Assembly (NCBI RefSeq): GCF_000143415.4
Contig: NW_003314295.1
Span: 1,721,950 to 1,785,949, forward strand
Direction of reading: 5' to 3'
Source of the DNA: Selaginella moellendorffii
Lineage: Eukaryota > Streptophyta > Lycopodiopsida > Selaginellales > Selaginellaceae
DNA length: 64,000 bases
The position numbers were made by a program, and so were the translations under genes. The stretch's first letter is position 1. Every line of letters begins with the position of its first letter. Under the pieces are notes generated by a model, which was not told where the DNA came from, did no database searches, and saw only the letters and a program-made list of their open reading frames with translations. This document shows positions 1 through 11,838 of the stretch, one piece after another.

Positions 1-3000
1 TATAGAACGGATGAATCCCAAAAGAATTTGAACGACTGGTATCAGCTTCTATATAAAAACCTTTGTCAAGAGCGCATGCATTCTCTGCCTCGGATTTGAA
101 TTCCTGAACAACTTCGAGATCAAAAGCCTGTCAAAAAGGGTATCTAGCATACCTCAGGAAGCAGAGTTAAAAGAAAGTCGACGCACTTTTCTTTCAAATT
201 CTTTGGAGCTGTGCTTGATAGAGCAGATGCTGTAGTGAAACAATAACATAAGAAACATACATATAAAACGTAATTCCGATCGTACCCAATCCAACACCAT
301 CAAGGAGGACTAGAAACGCTCCATGAATAAAAGCAGCGTACTTGCCAATCTGAGGGGCGGCATTGTTGATGTACGTTATCCACGAAAGAAGGTCTCTCAC
401 GGACAATGTTTTCGAGATTTCTTGACGCTGCTGAAACCACTGATCAAAGAGTTTTAGAATACAAGATTAACGCTGCAGACAAACATTTACCTGCCAGAAC
501 TGAATAAGCGGTTCTACCAGGCACTCCACTTCCGATCCGCTTAGCCTGTGACACAGAATGTCAGTATAGCAAACAACAGGAAAACATATGCCAACCTTTC
601 CAAAATTATACTTCTTAAATCATCCAAGTCGCAAATTGGTGGCACCCAGACCTCAGTGAACCTGTTTCTTAGTGCCGGAGACAGCTCCTTCTTGCCAAAA
701 TCTCCACCAGGATTCATTGTTGCCATCAACCTGAATTTCGGGTGTGCTATAATTTCTTCAACGTCGGAACCACCTTTCTCCGCAAGTACGAGAGTGCCGT
801 TTGGCTCCAGAACACTGTTAAGCCTCTCTAGCACGCTGTCGTCTGCTAGGCTGATCTCATCGACGAGAAATAAATCCCCATTCCGCATGGCATCTACAAG
901 AGGACCATCATGCCAAACGAAGAGCGACTGCCATTCCTTCCGTAGCTTTTGAAGGGTTGTCACTGTTGAATGGAGAACAGCCTTCTCCTCAGAGCTTATG
1001 AGCACTTCTTCGGACTTCAATACACGCCTAGCAATGTCGATAGTCGCCCCGGAGTCTTCTATCTTCGAGGACAACTGCAAAACAAGTATCAGCTCAAAGT
1101 ATAACAAAACATTCCAGCGATGCTTACGTTATTAGAGAAGCATCCCATCGAATTTAGCGTACATACTGCATCATCATAACGCATTGCGATCTTCTCCCTA
1201 CCCCGAACTGGTCTAAACCCCTGCGTAAATAGAAAGTGAGCACAATGGAAATTCATTAGACAACAGCATACGCCAATAAAATCAGATGTCTCTGTGTGTT
1301 GATGGCAATTTAGAATGTGAAGCTTTTGTTTCAACAGCTGCGCGAGTAGCTGGCAAACAGTAGTTTTTCCACATCCAGTTTCACCGACGAGGAGAAGAGG
1401 TTCATTATGCTCGTTGCACTGCTGCGTGAGATAGAACAATCGCCGCATGCTTTTCATCCAGACGATTCTGTAAGAATTTCACACGTTGAAGGCGAAGAAC
1501 GACACTACAATGACGATCGATACCTTCCTAAGACTGCGGCTTTGCCATCTTGAGTTTGTTGTACGCTCGAAGCTCCAGTAAACTACAACACAGACTGTCT
1601 GAGTGAGAAAGTACGTAAAAGGAAGTACCTCGTGAACTCTATCAGGATTTATCTTCACTCGTAATTGCTTCTCCAAACTTGTCTGCACTACCACCTTTTC
1701 TTTTGAATCCCGAATTCTTTCTGCGAGCAGAACGTAGCCGTTCCAAGCAAGATCTTCGTATGAGATGCCACTCTGACGATGTCGTTCAGCCCAACGAAAG
1801 AGATCTCGTGGAGTTATGTAGCCGTGCTTCCCAGCAAACACCTTACTACCCTGTCGTTGCCGCTGCAAATCTTTCATGACTTCCACCATCTTCCCGGCAT
1901 AGCTTGCAGCCACGTCGCATCTCTTCTCAAGTATCGTAACAAGCTCGTCCGCTGGGATGTCGTCGACATGGAGCTCAATAAATCTGTTGCGAAATGCACG
2001 AGAAAGTGCCTTTCTTCCTCCATAAATACCGGGAGGATTTTGTGTTGCAAAGAGCATGAAATGCGGATGAGGTTTCACAGACACCTGGAGCTCGGGAACG
2101 AAAAGCTCCCTGTTGTCGTCAAGAAGCCGGTTCAGAGCTTCTAACACATCTGATGGAGCCAAGTTCAACTCGTCCAGCACGATCCAATAGCCATTCCTAA
2201 CAGCTTCCACCAGTGGTCCTTCCTGGAAAACCAGCTTTCCAGTATGATCTGAAACATAAGCACCCAGGTACTCTTGCAGGTCTGTGTGCTCATGGTTGTT
2301 GATCCGTAAGAACTTGTGTCCTGTGACGGCTGCAAGATATCGTACTAGACTTGTTTTCCCACTCGAAGTTGGTCCCTGCAGCAGCACCGGATATTTCCGA
2401 ATGAAAACCGCCCGCGCAATATTTTTCAGATGCTCCTTTATACTCTTGGTCAAGACGTAGCGCTTGCAGAAGGCCGTATCAGCATCCGTTTGGCTCTCAC
2501 ATCCACGCTGCACCCAGAACTGTTCGAACAAAATGTGGTCTGGACTTGGTTGTGCCGGAGCCTTCATAAGGGACTTCGAAAAGCTCGTTGATTTCCCGGA
2601 CTGATTGTAGAGAACTTGCTGAATGAGTTCTTCCATGATCGGAGCACTCGACTGATCCAAGAGGGTCAGGAACGACATACAAACCCCGTCGTACAAGGCC
2701 CGATCAAACCCATAAACAGGCATAGCATGCCTTGTAAACTCGAGCGCCCGGGAAAGTGACCGTAAACTGTACTGAGGTTTATGCCCAGCACCATCGCGCA
2801 GCCGCTTCTCTGCTTCTTCCCGGGCTTTTAAGAAAAAGTTGACGATGTTTTCCGGAGAACGCATGGAGCCTTCCAAGTATTTGGCAACCAGTGCCTCCAA
2901 GTCTTCTTTGCCGCACATCTCGTCAACGTAAAGCTCTGTAAGCCTGTTCCTGAGCAGTACGGGCAACTCTCGCTTCCCAACGTCGGTCGCAGGATTCATG

Positions 3001-6000
3001 CAGGCAAATATCCGAAAGTTGGGATGCCGCTGCACAATCTCTATGTCACCGCGCTCTGTGAGGCAGACTGATCCACCTCCTCCGTTGAAAATTCCATTCA
3101 GCCTCTCCAATATCTCAACTGGTGCAAGGTTTATCTCGTCAAGGAGTAGCCAGGTACCGTTCTTCAGTGCCTTGACAAGTACACCTTCGACGAAAGAGAA
3201 CGCAAAGGCGCTTTTTGAGGCTTCCACCTGCTTCTCGGTCTTACTGAGCTCAACTGAGAAAGCCCGCCACCTATCGAGAAGATTCTGGCTGACTGGCTTT
3301 TGTCTCTTTGCTTTTTTTGCAGTCGATTCCTCTGAGTTTTCACCCACCAGGTTCCCAACTTTTGTAATAGCAATGCGAAAAGCCTTGAGAAGCAGCACCC
3401 ATCTTTTTTTTTCCACATACTGTTGAACTGTTGTCCAAAAGTCCTTGTTCTTCTGTAACTAAATGTGAGAAATGGCCCAAACAAACAGAGAAAACTAAAT
3501 ACGACCTGAAGAGAGAACGTGGCCGTAAAAATTTCATTGAATGTTTCCACTAGAGGCAGACAAACACTTTGCGCTTCTACCGGCTTGAAACCTCCCAGTA
3601 AATCGGCTGCGTCGCTCTGCTGGCTTAGATTCTAAAACCAACACCAACGAAATTAAATGCAAACATAGGAGCTCTAATACGTACCACAACAGTCAAAGGA
3701 GTTGACATGTGCCACGCCAATCTCTGTACAAGAGTCGTTTTGCCAGTTCCCGTCTCTCCAACAAGAAGCACAGCTTCATTCTGTTCAACGCAACGGGCTA
3801 TCCGTTCTAGTAGCCTCATTGTTTGAGCAGTATCAGCGAAGACCGTGTTGTATGACCCTTTCGCCTGAAAACTATCGTTGTAAATCTCAAAAGAGAAATG
3901 AATCCAATCTAGATTTACCGCTTGTGATTGTAATGGCAAGACAACACGGCCAATTTGTGCTGCAGAACGCAGCTCCTGCGGAAGAACATGACAACACGGC
4001 CAATTTGTAGTGCAGAACGCAGCTCCTGCGGAAGAAACATTAGTCCGACCTCGACTATTATTGAGTATTACCTGACACAGAGGCTTAAACAACTGGCTGT
4101 AATATTCCACACGTTCCAGAGGAACGTTCCAATGTTCAGCAATGCATCTCATCACAAGTTGCCGATCGACAGTATCCCCAACAGCTGCAGCAAAACAGTC
4201 TACAGCCTGCATTGGCCAATTTAGGATTCTAAATGTGAGAAGCGATTTAGTACCTCCAAATATATGTGGTCTCGTACTGTCTCATCTAGGATCAAGCTTT
4301 CAGATACCCGAGGAACCAGTGCACACACTCGATTACAAAATTTCAAAAGGTCCCTGAAAATAATTAACCATTATTCGGGCAGAAAAACTTGAAATCGTAC
4401 AGTCTTACCTCGTAGAAAAATGCCGACTAACGTGAGCAGTGGCACCACCTTGTGCCACTGTACCCTTTACTATGTTAAGCGTGCCTGCATAACACTTATC
4501 AGAAATTGAAAGTAAGTTAGCTTAGAGACAAGATACCAATCAGTTTCGGGACTAGGGAGCACAGTCCTGGAAACCTCTCCTTGATTATAGTTGACAGCTC
4601 CACATCCGAAAACGCCTCGATTATAATTTTCCGCCACAAGTAGGTAAACGAGTCCCGGCCTACAAAAGCAACTAAATTACGAGAGCGTTGAGTATAAAGA
4701 CCGAACCTTCCCCAGACTTCCACGTGGTACCAAATTGCATTCGGCACACCGTAGCAAACAGACGGAAGTTCTCTGCAGCATAGACCACCTGAAAAACAGC
4801 TGTAATGCTACAATACACCAACATGTGCTAGATTACCTCTCCTCGACCGGGAATTTGGAGCTTTCGATCCTCTAATAAAGATACAAGCGAAGAAAAGAGA
4901 TCGGAAGGAGCTTTGTCAACGTCCTCAAAAACAACCCACAAGCCCTTTTCAATAGCCTGCAATGCAGATTTAAAATATGCTCACGAAAGAAAAGGAAGGA
5001 CCAACCTGAGTAAGTGTACCCGGCTGCCACTTGAACTCTCCTGGAACTTCGGTACACACGTAATTGCCAAATAGCGTTTTGGTATCCAGTTGATCGTCAA
5101 GGTGAATGAATAAAACATCTGGACAAGCAAAAATCAGCACACGAGTGAAAGAAATATAAGATCGAACCTGTATTTCCCGTTAAACCTGCAAATTCTCGAA
5201 GCAAGCTAGACTTTCCTGATCCTAAAGGACCTTCTAGCAGCACAGGTTGCCTTTGACTGAGTGCCAGAGCGAAAGCTTCCATTTGAGACTTCACACTAGG
5301 CGTTACTACAAAAGAGCTTCGCACAGCGCCTCCGCTGCAACCAAAAAAGTTGAAAAGCTTTGTAAGATTTACTTATCAAAGTCCCGTACCTTTGAAAATC
5401 AGGCCGCAGTGGCAGCTCAACACCACAAATGACGACATGTGAGACCTTCTCGTCATGCCGTTGCTTCCACCTTACAACTGACTCATAATGTACAGTAGCC
5501 GAACTCTTCTCTTGAGTATCTAAGTCACCACCCGCAGTGAACATCTCTACCATTCCTACCGCTATTTCTCGATAAAACTCCTCCCACCTGTAGCAACAAG
5601 AAGTTAGTCATACGATGAACAAAAACATAAGCTCACCTTATCAAGCATGAAAATGCCTCTTCTTCCGAAATACCCGAGAGCGACGCAGTCAAGTCTCTCG
5701 AGGCAGCATCCGACATTCTAAACACCAGTGACAAAATCTGGACAGCACACCAGCGCACATCAAAAACCGTGCCTCCGCGGCATTCTCCAGTCCACAGCAA
5801 AAGACTTAGAAAAGGACTCCAATCCCACAGCTCCCGAAAGCTTCTCGCATCTAGCCGGAGGAACTGGTAGGAGGCACGTAAAACTTCCAAGAGAGATGGC
5901 CCCTCCGACGACTCGCCACCAAGACCATTACGCAATAGTCTCTCAAATGGTGATGGAGCAAACGTATAGTAGCGTAGAATCGAGCTGCGAAGAACACAAG

Positions 6001-6405
6001 GCAGATATAAATCACCGACTTGAGACACTACATACACAAGGCTTACCTCGAGAGAAATGGAGCCAGGTCGAGAATTTTGCTAAAGGCCACGCTCACATAC
6101 TCATGAGTTGCCAGGCTCAAACTCGAGCTACTTCGCTTCTCAAGGGAGTGCACCAAATCCGACACTACTTCCAACAGCACCGATCGAAAGCATCCAGCCA
6201 CTACGACTGTGCAATCCGGCCTCACGAGCAATTCCTGGACCACTTCCACCGCTTTTCGATCGATTTCATCCCCCTGCCGCGCGAAATAAGTGAAATTCTG
6301 CGAGAAATGCGAGGCGAGAACGTACCCGGGCAAGTACCGCAATGCGATCGTCGGCCAGGCTCGACAAGCGAGCGAGCTTCGCGAATCCCTGGCGAAAATC
6401 GACAT
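1..6405 (-). CDS. MDN1: Midasin, N-terminal part (AAA1-AAA4), runs off the left edge
   Basis: Multi-exon gene for the giant dynein-like AAA ATPase that removes assembly factors from pre-60S ribosomes in the nucleolus and nucleus. Exons read right to left. Four P-loops are visible: GPLGSGKSS (about 5205-5235, AAA1), GETGTGKTT (about 3728-3757, AAA2), GPTSSGKTS (about 2349-2377, AAA3) and GETGCGKTT (about 1360-1390, AAA4). Each has a Walker B such as LLLDEINLAP or IVLDELNLAP. AAA2-AAA4 also show MNPATD-, TQNPPG- and MNPGGD-type sensor segments followed by RNRF or RNRL. AAA5-AAA6, the linker and the MIDAS domain lie outside the window. The start is uncertain: the open frame begins at 6405 (MSIFARD), but an ATG at 6409 in another frame gives MDVDFRQGF, which looks more like a midasin start yet would need a 28-bp intron. 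One intron carries a 50-bp duplication of its acceptor. The family assignment is secure; exact exon ends are not. Confidence 0.93.
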
Positions 6406-6426
6406 CCATTGCCAGCCGCTCTCCTC

Positions 6427-6452
6427 CTAAAACCCTATAAGAACCCTAAACG
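6427..6452. promoter_or_regulatory. Paired telobox motifs in the midasin/rhodanese divergent promoter
   Basis: Two AACCCTA-type motifs (AAAACCCTAT and GAACCCTAAAC) lie in the roughly 90 bp between the two divergent start codons. Teloboxes are common in promoters of plant ribosome-biogenesis and translation genes, which fits midasin. Shared control of both genes is inference. Confidence 0.55.
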
Positions 6453-6498
6453 AAGGGTAGAATATCCTCGCCATTGTTCTCTCGAGGGAATGAGATAA

Positions 6499-7660
6499 AT
6501 GGCAATGGCGACGGCGGCTTCTTTCGCTCTCTCCGCGGCTCCCAGGTCTGGAAACCTCGACGATTTTGGCAGCGCGATTCCTTTCCACGCCAATGCGCCG
6601 CCGCGGAGGAGGATGACGGCGATTCGAGCGACTGGAGCGGCAACCAAGCGCGCCAAGACTCCAGGTACTGCTCGCAAATTCGACCTAGTTCGAAGAAACT
6701 CATCGGTAGGCTATTGAATCCTTCTTCACAGCCGAGGAGGATTGGAGAATCAAGCGCGAGGCTTTGAAGAAAAACCAGGTAGAATTTCTATTCTTTCTTT
6801 GACCTGGATTGGAAAGGAATGGAGATAGACAAGTATATGGATGTAGGTACGCTCTATCACTCCCAAGGACGCTAAAAGGCTCCAGGACGAACAAGGCTAC
6901 GTTCTTCTAGATGTTCGTCCTCAGAACGAATTCCAAAAGGTAAGTTTCTTCTCTCTTTTTCTTTGTTGTTTCTTTTGGCCAACTTCATCTGATGAACTTT
7001 CCAGATGCATCCTATAGGAGCTGTGAATGTAGAGATTTACAGGCTTATCAAGGAATGGACTGCCTGGGATATCGCTCGAAGGCTGGGATTCGCGTTCTTT
7101 GGCATTTTCGACGGTACCGAAGAGAATCCAAACTTCCTTGCAGGCATGTAAAGTAAGGTCCCTTACTACTGTTGCTTGCGCTTGCCCATTCCAATCAGAG
7201 TGGCACGACCGACCATCAGAACCAACTTGCCTGCCAGATTGTGTGATATTATCAGATGCTACTCGAGCGCTTATATTTCTGTCTCTTCCTGTGCTTCCAG
7301 ATGTGAGGGCTAAGGTCGAAAGCAAGTCCAAAGTTATTGTTGCCTGCGCATCTGGAGGTACAATGAAGCCTACTCCAACTTTGGCCGATGGACAGCAATC
7401 AAGGTAGCGTACTCAGAAAAGCTTGCATCTGTTCCATGACATGATTGACATAACCAATTCCAGCACAGTGATAGTTCTTTAACCATTTTTCTCGTAGTAC
7501 TAATCACTGCCCTGACGCTTGCTTTTCCTTTTCCCCTTGCAGATCGTTGATTGCGGCATACGTGCTTCTCATGGACGGCTATACGAATGTTTTGCACCTG
7601 GAAGGTGGGCTTCGGAGCTGGTACCAGGATCGACTTCCGACGGAAGAAGCCTCGGAATAG
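6499..7660 (+). CDS. STR14: Chloroplast rhodanese-like domain protein, STR14-like
   Basis: Six exons: 6499-6664, 6732-6778, 6847-6939, 7005-7143, 7301-7403 and 7543-7660, giving 221 aa with consistent phases. The N-terminus is rich in Ala, Ser and Arg, like a transit peptide. The rhodanese domain starts at about residue 72 with VRSITPKDAKRLQ and YVLLDVRP. It carries the family insert EIYRLIKEWTAWDIARR, the loop Cys in VACASGGTMKP, and ends in HLEGGLRSW. From memory this matches Arabidopsis rhodanese-like protein 14 better than other STR members. Rhodanese domains transfer sulfane sulfur or act as inactive scaffolds; the substrate here is unknown. The intron after exon 4 has a GC donor (CAG|GCATGT), required to keep the frame. 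The gene is divergent from midasin, about 90 bp away. Confidence 0.88.
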
Positions 7661-7855
7661 ATCAAGAGGTTCGCTGTAAACTCTGGTTGTGTGTGTGTGT
7701 ATATTTATGTATAACATTCGTGCTGCTCCTCAATAAGCTGGTTTGTGGGAGAGTACCAGCAGCGTTTTGTGAAGCATTGATAAAAAACTTAAGGTTCGTT
7801 TCAGCTGTTCCAAAGCATGGTTTGACCCTTCCTTTCACACAGATTTTTCCTTTCC

Positions 7856-8325
7856 TACGCGGCTATCATTCTCGTCACCTGGAAGTTAATTATCCGTTAT
7901 TTTGGAGGTAAAGTCGTCGACTTTTTTAACCGAAACATCAAAGTTGTTCTTCCTGACACCCAGGTACAGTGCTTTGGTGTCAACCGTTTTGTTGGCTTCC
8001 TTTTCATTTTGCGATTGTATTGCGGGGGTGCAGGGTCTTATACGGCCGATCACAGAGCAAAAGGCATGACTGGGGAGCTTAGTACATTACACTATCAGGT
8101 ACGCAAGAAAAAGGTGTTGCAGGACTTGCCGCTGCAAGAGACCAAACGGGGAGATGTTTGGGGGCAACACGGGGTAAGCCCGGGAAATCCTTGTTTCTTT
8201 CGCGCATCACTTCATCCTGGTTTCTTTTCGTGCTTCCAGGTACTTGTTCCTGAAACCTTTTGTACTGCTCAGCGAGCCATCGACAATGTTGAGTTTCTCG
8301 GGAAGAACATTTCGAGAAAGTAAAA
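7856..8325 (+). other. Unrecognised coding-like stretch downstream of the rhodanese gene
   Basis: No gene is recognised, but coding-like pieces with splice-like borders are present. A piece at about 7850-7909 reads as a hydrophobic segment (SYAAIILVTWKLIIRYFGG) ending at GGAG|GTAAAG. A frame open from 8009 to 8323 ends in VLVPETFCTAQRAIDNVEF and contains two apparent introns (CAG|GTACGC and GGG|GTAAGC), both multiples of three without stops. This could be a decayed gene, a lineage-specific gene, or chance. Confidence 0.25.
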
Positions 8326-11300
8326 GAAATCTCTTCCCCAAGTTCTTCGTCTTATGCGCTGCTTACTTAGCGCATCATTCTAAGAAACAGCAAGCAGACA
8401 AAAGCCTTTGCCGTAATGATTTGGTTGGAGGCGGCTGCTGCGAGAAAATCCATATAGAAAGCTCGCGCGCTCGCTTGATCCATTTCTTACTAAAGAATAG
8501 AGAAATCCCAAACAAGTTCTTCGTGTTCCTGCTAGCTACTGCGGCTCTTGTCTTTGATTTTTAACAAATATTTCTCGAGAGGCTCTCTTCGCTGTCGTTC
8601 TCAAATTGTCTGATAAAATTCTTTGCTATTTTTTGTTTCTTTTTTCTTGAACTTTTCCTTTTCCCAGTTTTTTGTCCAAAACTTCCAGTCTGTGTCTGAC
8701 ATCAATACGAAATGGGCCTTTAGACGGCCATGCACATGGTCCTGTCTTTGTATGGGTGATCACTCATACAAAGTTAAAAATCCTCCAAACAGGTCAAGCA
8801 ACTCAGCCTCTCTGCGCATTGGTTTGAATGGCTGCAATGGCTATTCACTCTCCATAAATATTTCAATGCACTCTCTCTGGACCACAAGAAAAAGAAGGGA
8901 AAAAAGTTATTTAAATTTTAAAAAAGAATAAAGGAAGACAAAAGAGAAGAGTTGCTCTTTTTGCCGGTGTCACTTCACTTTCAGGAGCGATCAAGCGCCC
9001 CACCCCCCCCAAAAAAAAAGAAAAACAAATACAAAGATCCAAGAAAATGGTCTATGAGAAGAAATCTCCAGAAGGAACGCTTGAGTGGGCGATGAAAGAT
9101 CAAGCGCGGGCGAATATCAGATCTGGTTGGCGCTCTTTTTGTTCTCCTGCCAATGATGGCGCAAGCGATCCAAAGGAGCGCGTCGCTCTCACGGGAAACC
9201 AAGACAATTGCAAAGGAGAGGAGGAGATGGAGCTCGTTGTCACACTCTCTAGCACAATGCGCTCATCCACATCGTGTGGCTAGCTCCATCGGACAGGCCA
9301 AATTTATGGTGTCCGAGCCAAGCCCTCACAATCGCGACTCGCGAGAGAAGCAAGTGAGCGAATTGTGTTGCTTTGCCTCCGAGGAGAACCTCAAAGCAAA
9401 CTGTTCGGTGTTTTGGGACCGAAAAGTTGGCCATGCATGAAAGCAACGTCCAAGTCTCCACTCTACGTTAGCACTGTTGGCATCATGCATGCATCAACCT
9501 TGATGGAGAAAAACATCAGAGGACCATTTGATGTTTTCTTTTTGTGAGGGGGATGGCTACAATGTAACCACTTGTTGTCAGTGGTCCACCTCGGTTATAA
9601 ACTAGTCTGGCTAATCTAGGTAGCTAATCACAATGTTGTATTGTCGGGAGATACGTGGGCAGTGCTTTGCTGCCACTAAACCATCCTCTTTCGAATGCTT
9701 AAACCAAAAACATGCCAGGGACGGGCATTTTGGAATGGGCATTTTGTGAGTGGACTGGAGTGGGAGCCATGTACAAAATTATTCTCTTTGTGAGAATCCT
9801 AGATTCTACAAGCACTAGGCTAAAGCGCTGGAAGGCAGGGTGGAATTTTGGCGGAGCTGCAAGTGCGTGTCTGGAATCTACGCTGCAAAAGCCTCCGGCT
9901 AGGAGCTTAAACAAAACCCAGGCTCGCTGGTGATCATATGCTTCAAAACTAAATGCTTTCCAGAATCCAAGCTCTTTTCCAATGTGGAAATGGATGCTAC
10001 ACAACACCAAACCCATTGAACACCCACTTTCTTTAAGGCGGAATTTGGCACCAATGTCCCTACTTGATGGCACAATGTTATCTATACATACGAGTACATG
10101 AAATTGGGGAAATCCTTGTGTGGCATTATCAGAAGCTTTAAGAGCGATGGAGTGGTGCCTGTGGACTGGAATGCCCCACAGTAAGATGCCTTTTGTGCAA
10201 TTGGGAGAGCGAGAAACTCAAAAGGGCGGGAAGATTCTCTCCAAGACGTATATGTAGAGCATCATATTCTGCACGACTGAGTAGTACACACAATGTATAC
10301 GTCTCGAGAAGAGATGAGATGTTCCCACCAGCCAAATGTAGACTAGCCCACGCAATTCCATGATATGAGCAAATTGCTAGCAGCTTTTCCATCTCAGCTG
10401 TGTAGATCGACACGATGTTAAGAGCTCGCTTAGAGTCTTGAAGTGTCGATCTAAAGCTGACAGTATCCCCGAGATATATACTAAATCACCCCCAATGGAA
10501 CCATATGATCTCCATGTACATCGTACAAAGCAAAAAAGAAGGAAGAGAGTGTGGCTTTCTTGATCACATAGGTGATCACAGCTGGTCCCATGCCTCCACC
10601 AGACTCGAAAACCATGTATTACTATTCGGATGTTTGCAGTGATTGCCTCCCAGCTAGCAATTTTCGTACCAACCAACCAGAGAAAAGAGAATTCATAGAG
10701 AACACAAGCTGCAAATATTTCAATCCCGCCACCTTTCCTTTCACACTTACATGTGTGTTATGTGCGCAGGCGATTGACACCCAACACCCAAGCAGAAAAG
10801 CCCATCTAGCTTTCAAGAGGTGGGGAAAGAGAGATCGATTTAAAATAATGCGGCAGCACAGCTTTATGGCAGAGAGATATCTGTTCCAAACAAAGGGGCT
10901 TCGGTTACGAAATTTCCAAAACATCGCGAGCAAATGTACTTGGATCAGGCTACAGCCCAGCCATGTAAAAACTCAAGAAAAAATGGAGAAAGAAAATAAC
11001 CAATACCTTCTTATCCGATGGATCGATTCGATGAGAAACACTGGCTCCCCACAGCGAGATTTCACCACCCATGATAGGGCGAGGGGGCTTGTGTACGAAA
11101 CTGGGGCGACAAAGTGGCCAGCGTACGGCCCCAGTCAGGCCCATGTGCCAGTGCCCACTGACCCAGTGGCCAGTGGCCAGTGGCCCATTCCGATACCACT
11201 ATCACTCCCAAGTGTAGTGTGAGTGAGTGTATAGCCTCCTCCTAGCTAGTGGGCTCTTCCCATCTTTTCTCTTTTAGGTCTCTCTTCGTCGCGCATTTTT

Positions 11301-11838
11301 CTTTTCTTTGTGAGATTTGCTGCTGCTGCTGCTCGCGCTACTACTGCTACTGGACCTTTGGATTCTTCGAGCGCACTGTGTTCTTGTTTGGCGTGTCGCG
11401 CTGCCCATCTCCATCAATCAATCAATCTCACGCACCCACATTGGATTGACCATGGGTGGGGCGAGGTCGGAGGAGGAACACCCCCGGTGTGTGAGAGATC
11501 TTTGTTGCCGGCTGCGATTCGCATTAGAAACCCCTGTGTAGTTCCTAGCCTTGTCCCTGAGATGGTTGATTGCTCCTATATGCCCAGAGAGGGGAGCTGT
11601 TCAATCCTGTTTCGTCGGCAAATCGATGGACAGCAGCGCTAGACAGCTCAAATTCCCGAGGTAAACTGTGCCAGCATTGCTTCCTAGATAGCTCTCCGAT
11701 CGATTGCTTCAAAATCCGGCTCGCAGGGGGCCGCAATCCTCGAATTCACTGCCCAAGAACTAGAAAACAGAGAAAGCAGAGCTTCTCTCTCTCTCTCTCT
11801 CTCTCGTCCGCGAAGGATTTCCCACTCGCCCGGGAAAG
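8326..11838. other. Intergenic spacer and PIN 5' leader; no gene recognised
   Basis: About 3.5 kb with no supported gene. Open frames here are short or low-complexity, including one of 216 codons at 10572-11222 with no family features. A C-run followed by an A-run lies at about 9000-9018. A (TC)11 tract at 11784-11805 just before the PIN start codon is typical of a plant 5' UTR. Part of 11.2-11.8 kb is probably PIN promoter and leader. Confidence 0.5.

Noticed and set aside
6304-6331. 28-bp intron near the midasin start
   Set aside because: It would join MDVDFRQGF to the main frame with good GT and AG ends, but 28 bp is below any known plant intron size; kept only as a note on start uncertainty.
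10100-10500. Possible copia-type RNase H fragment on the minus strand
   Set aside because: A few residues are reminiscent (EYDAL-like), but no protease, integrase or reverse transcriptase motifs and no LTRs were found.
10572-11222. 216-codon plus-strand open frame
   Set aside because: No domain, signal or splice context; composition looks like spacer DNA upstream of the PIN leader.
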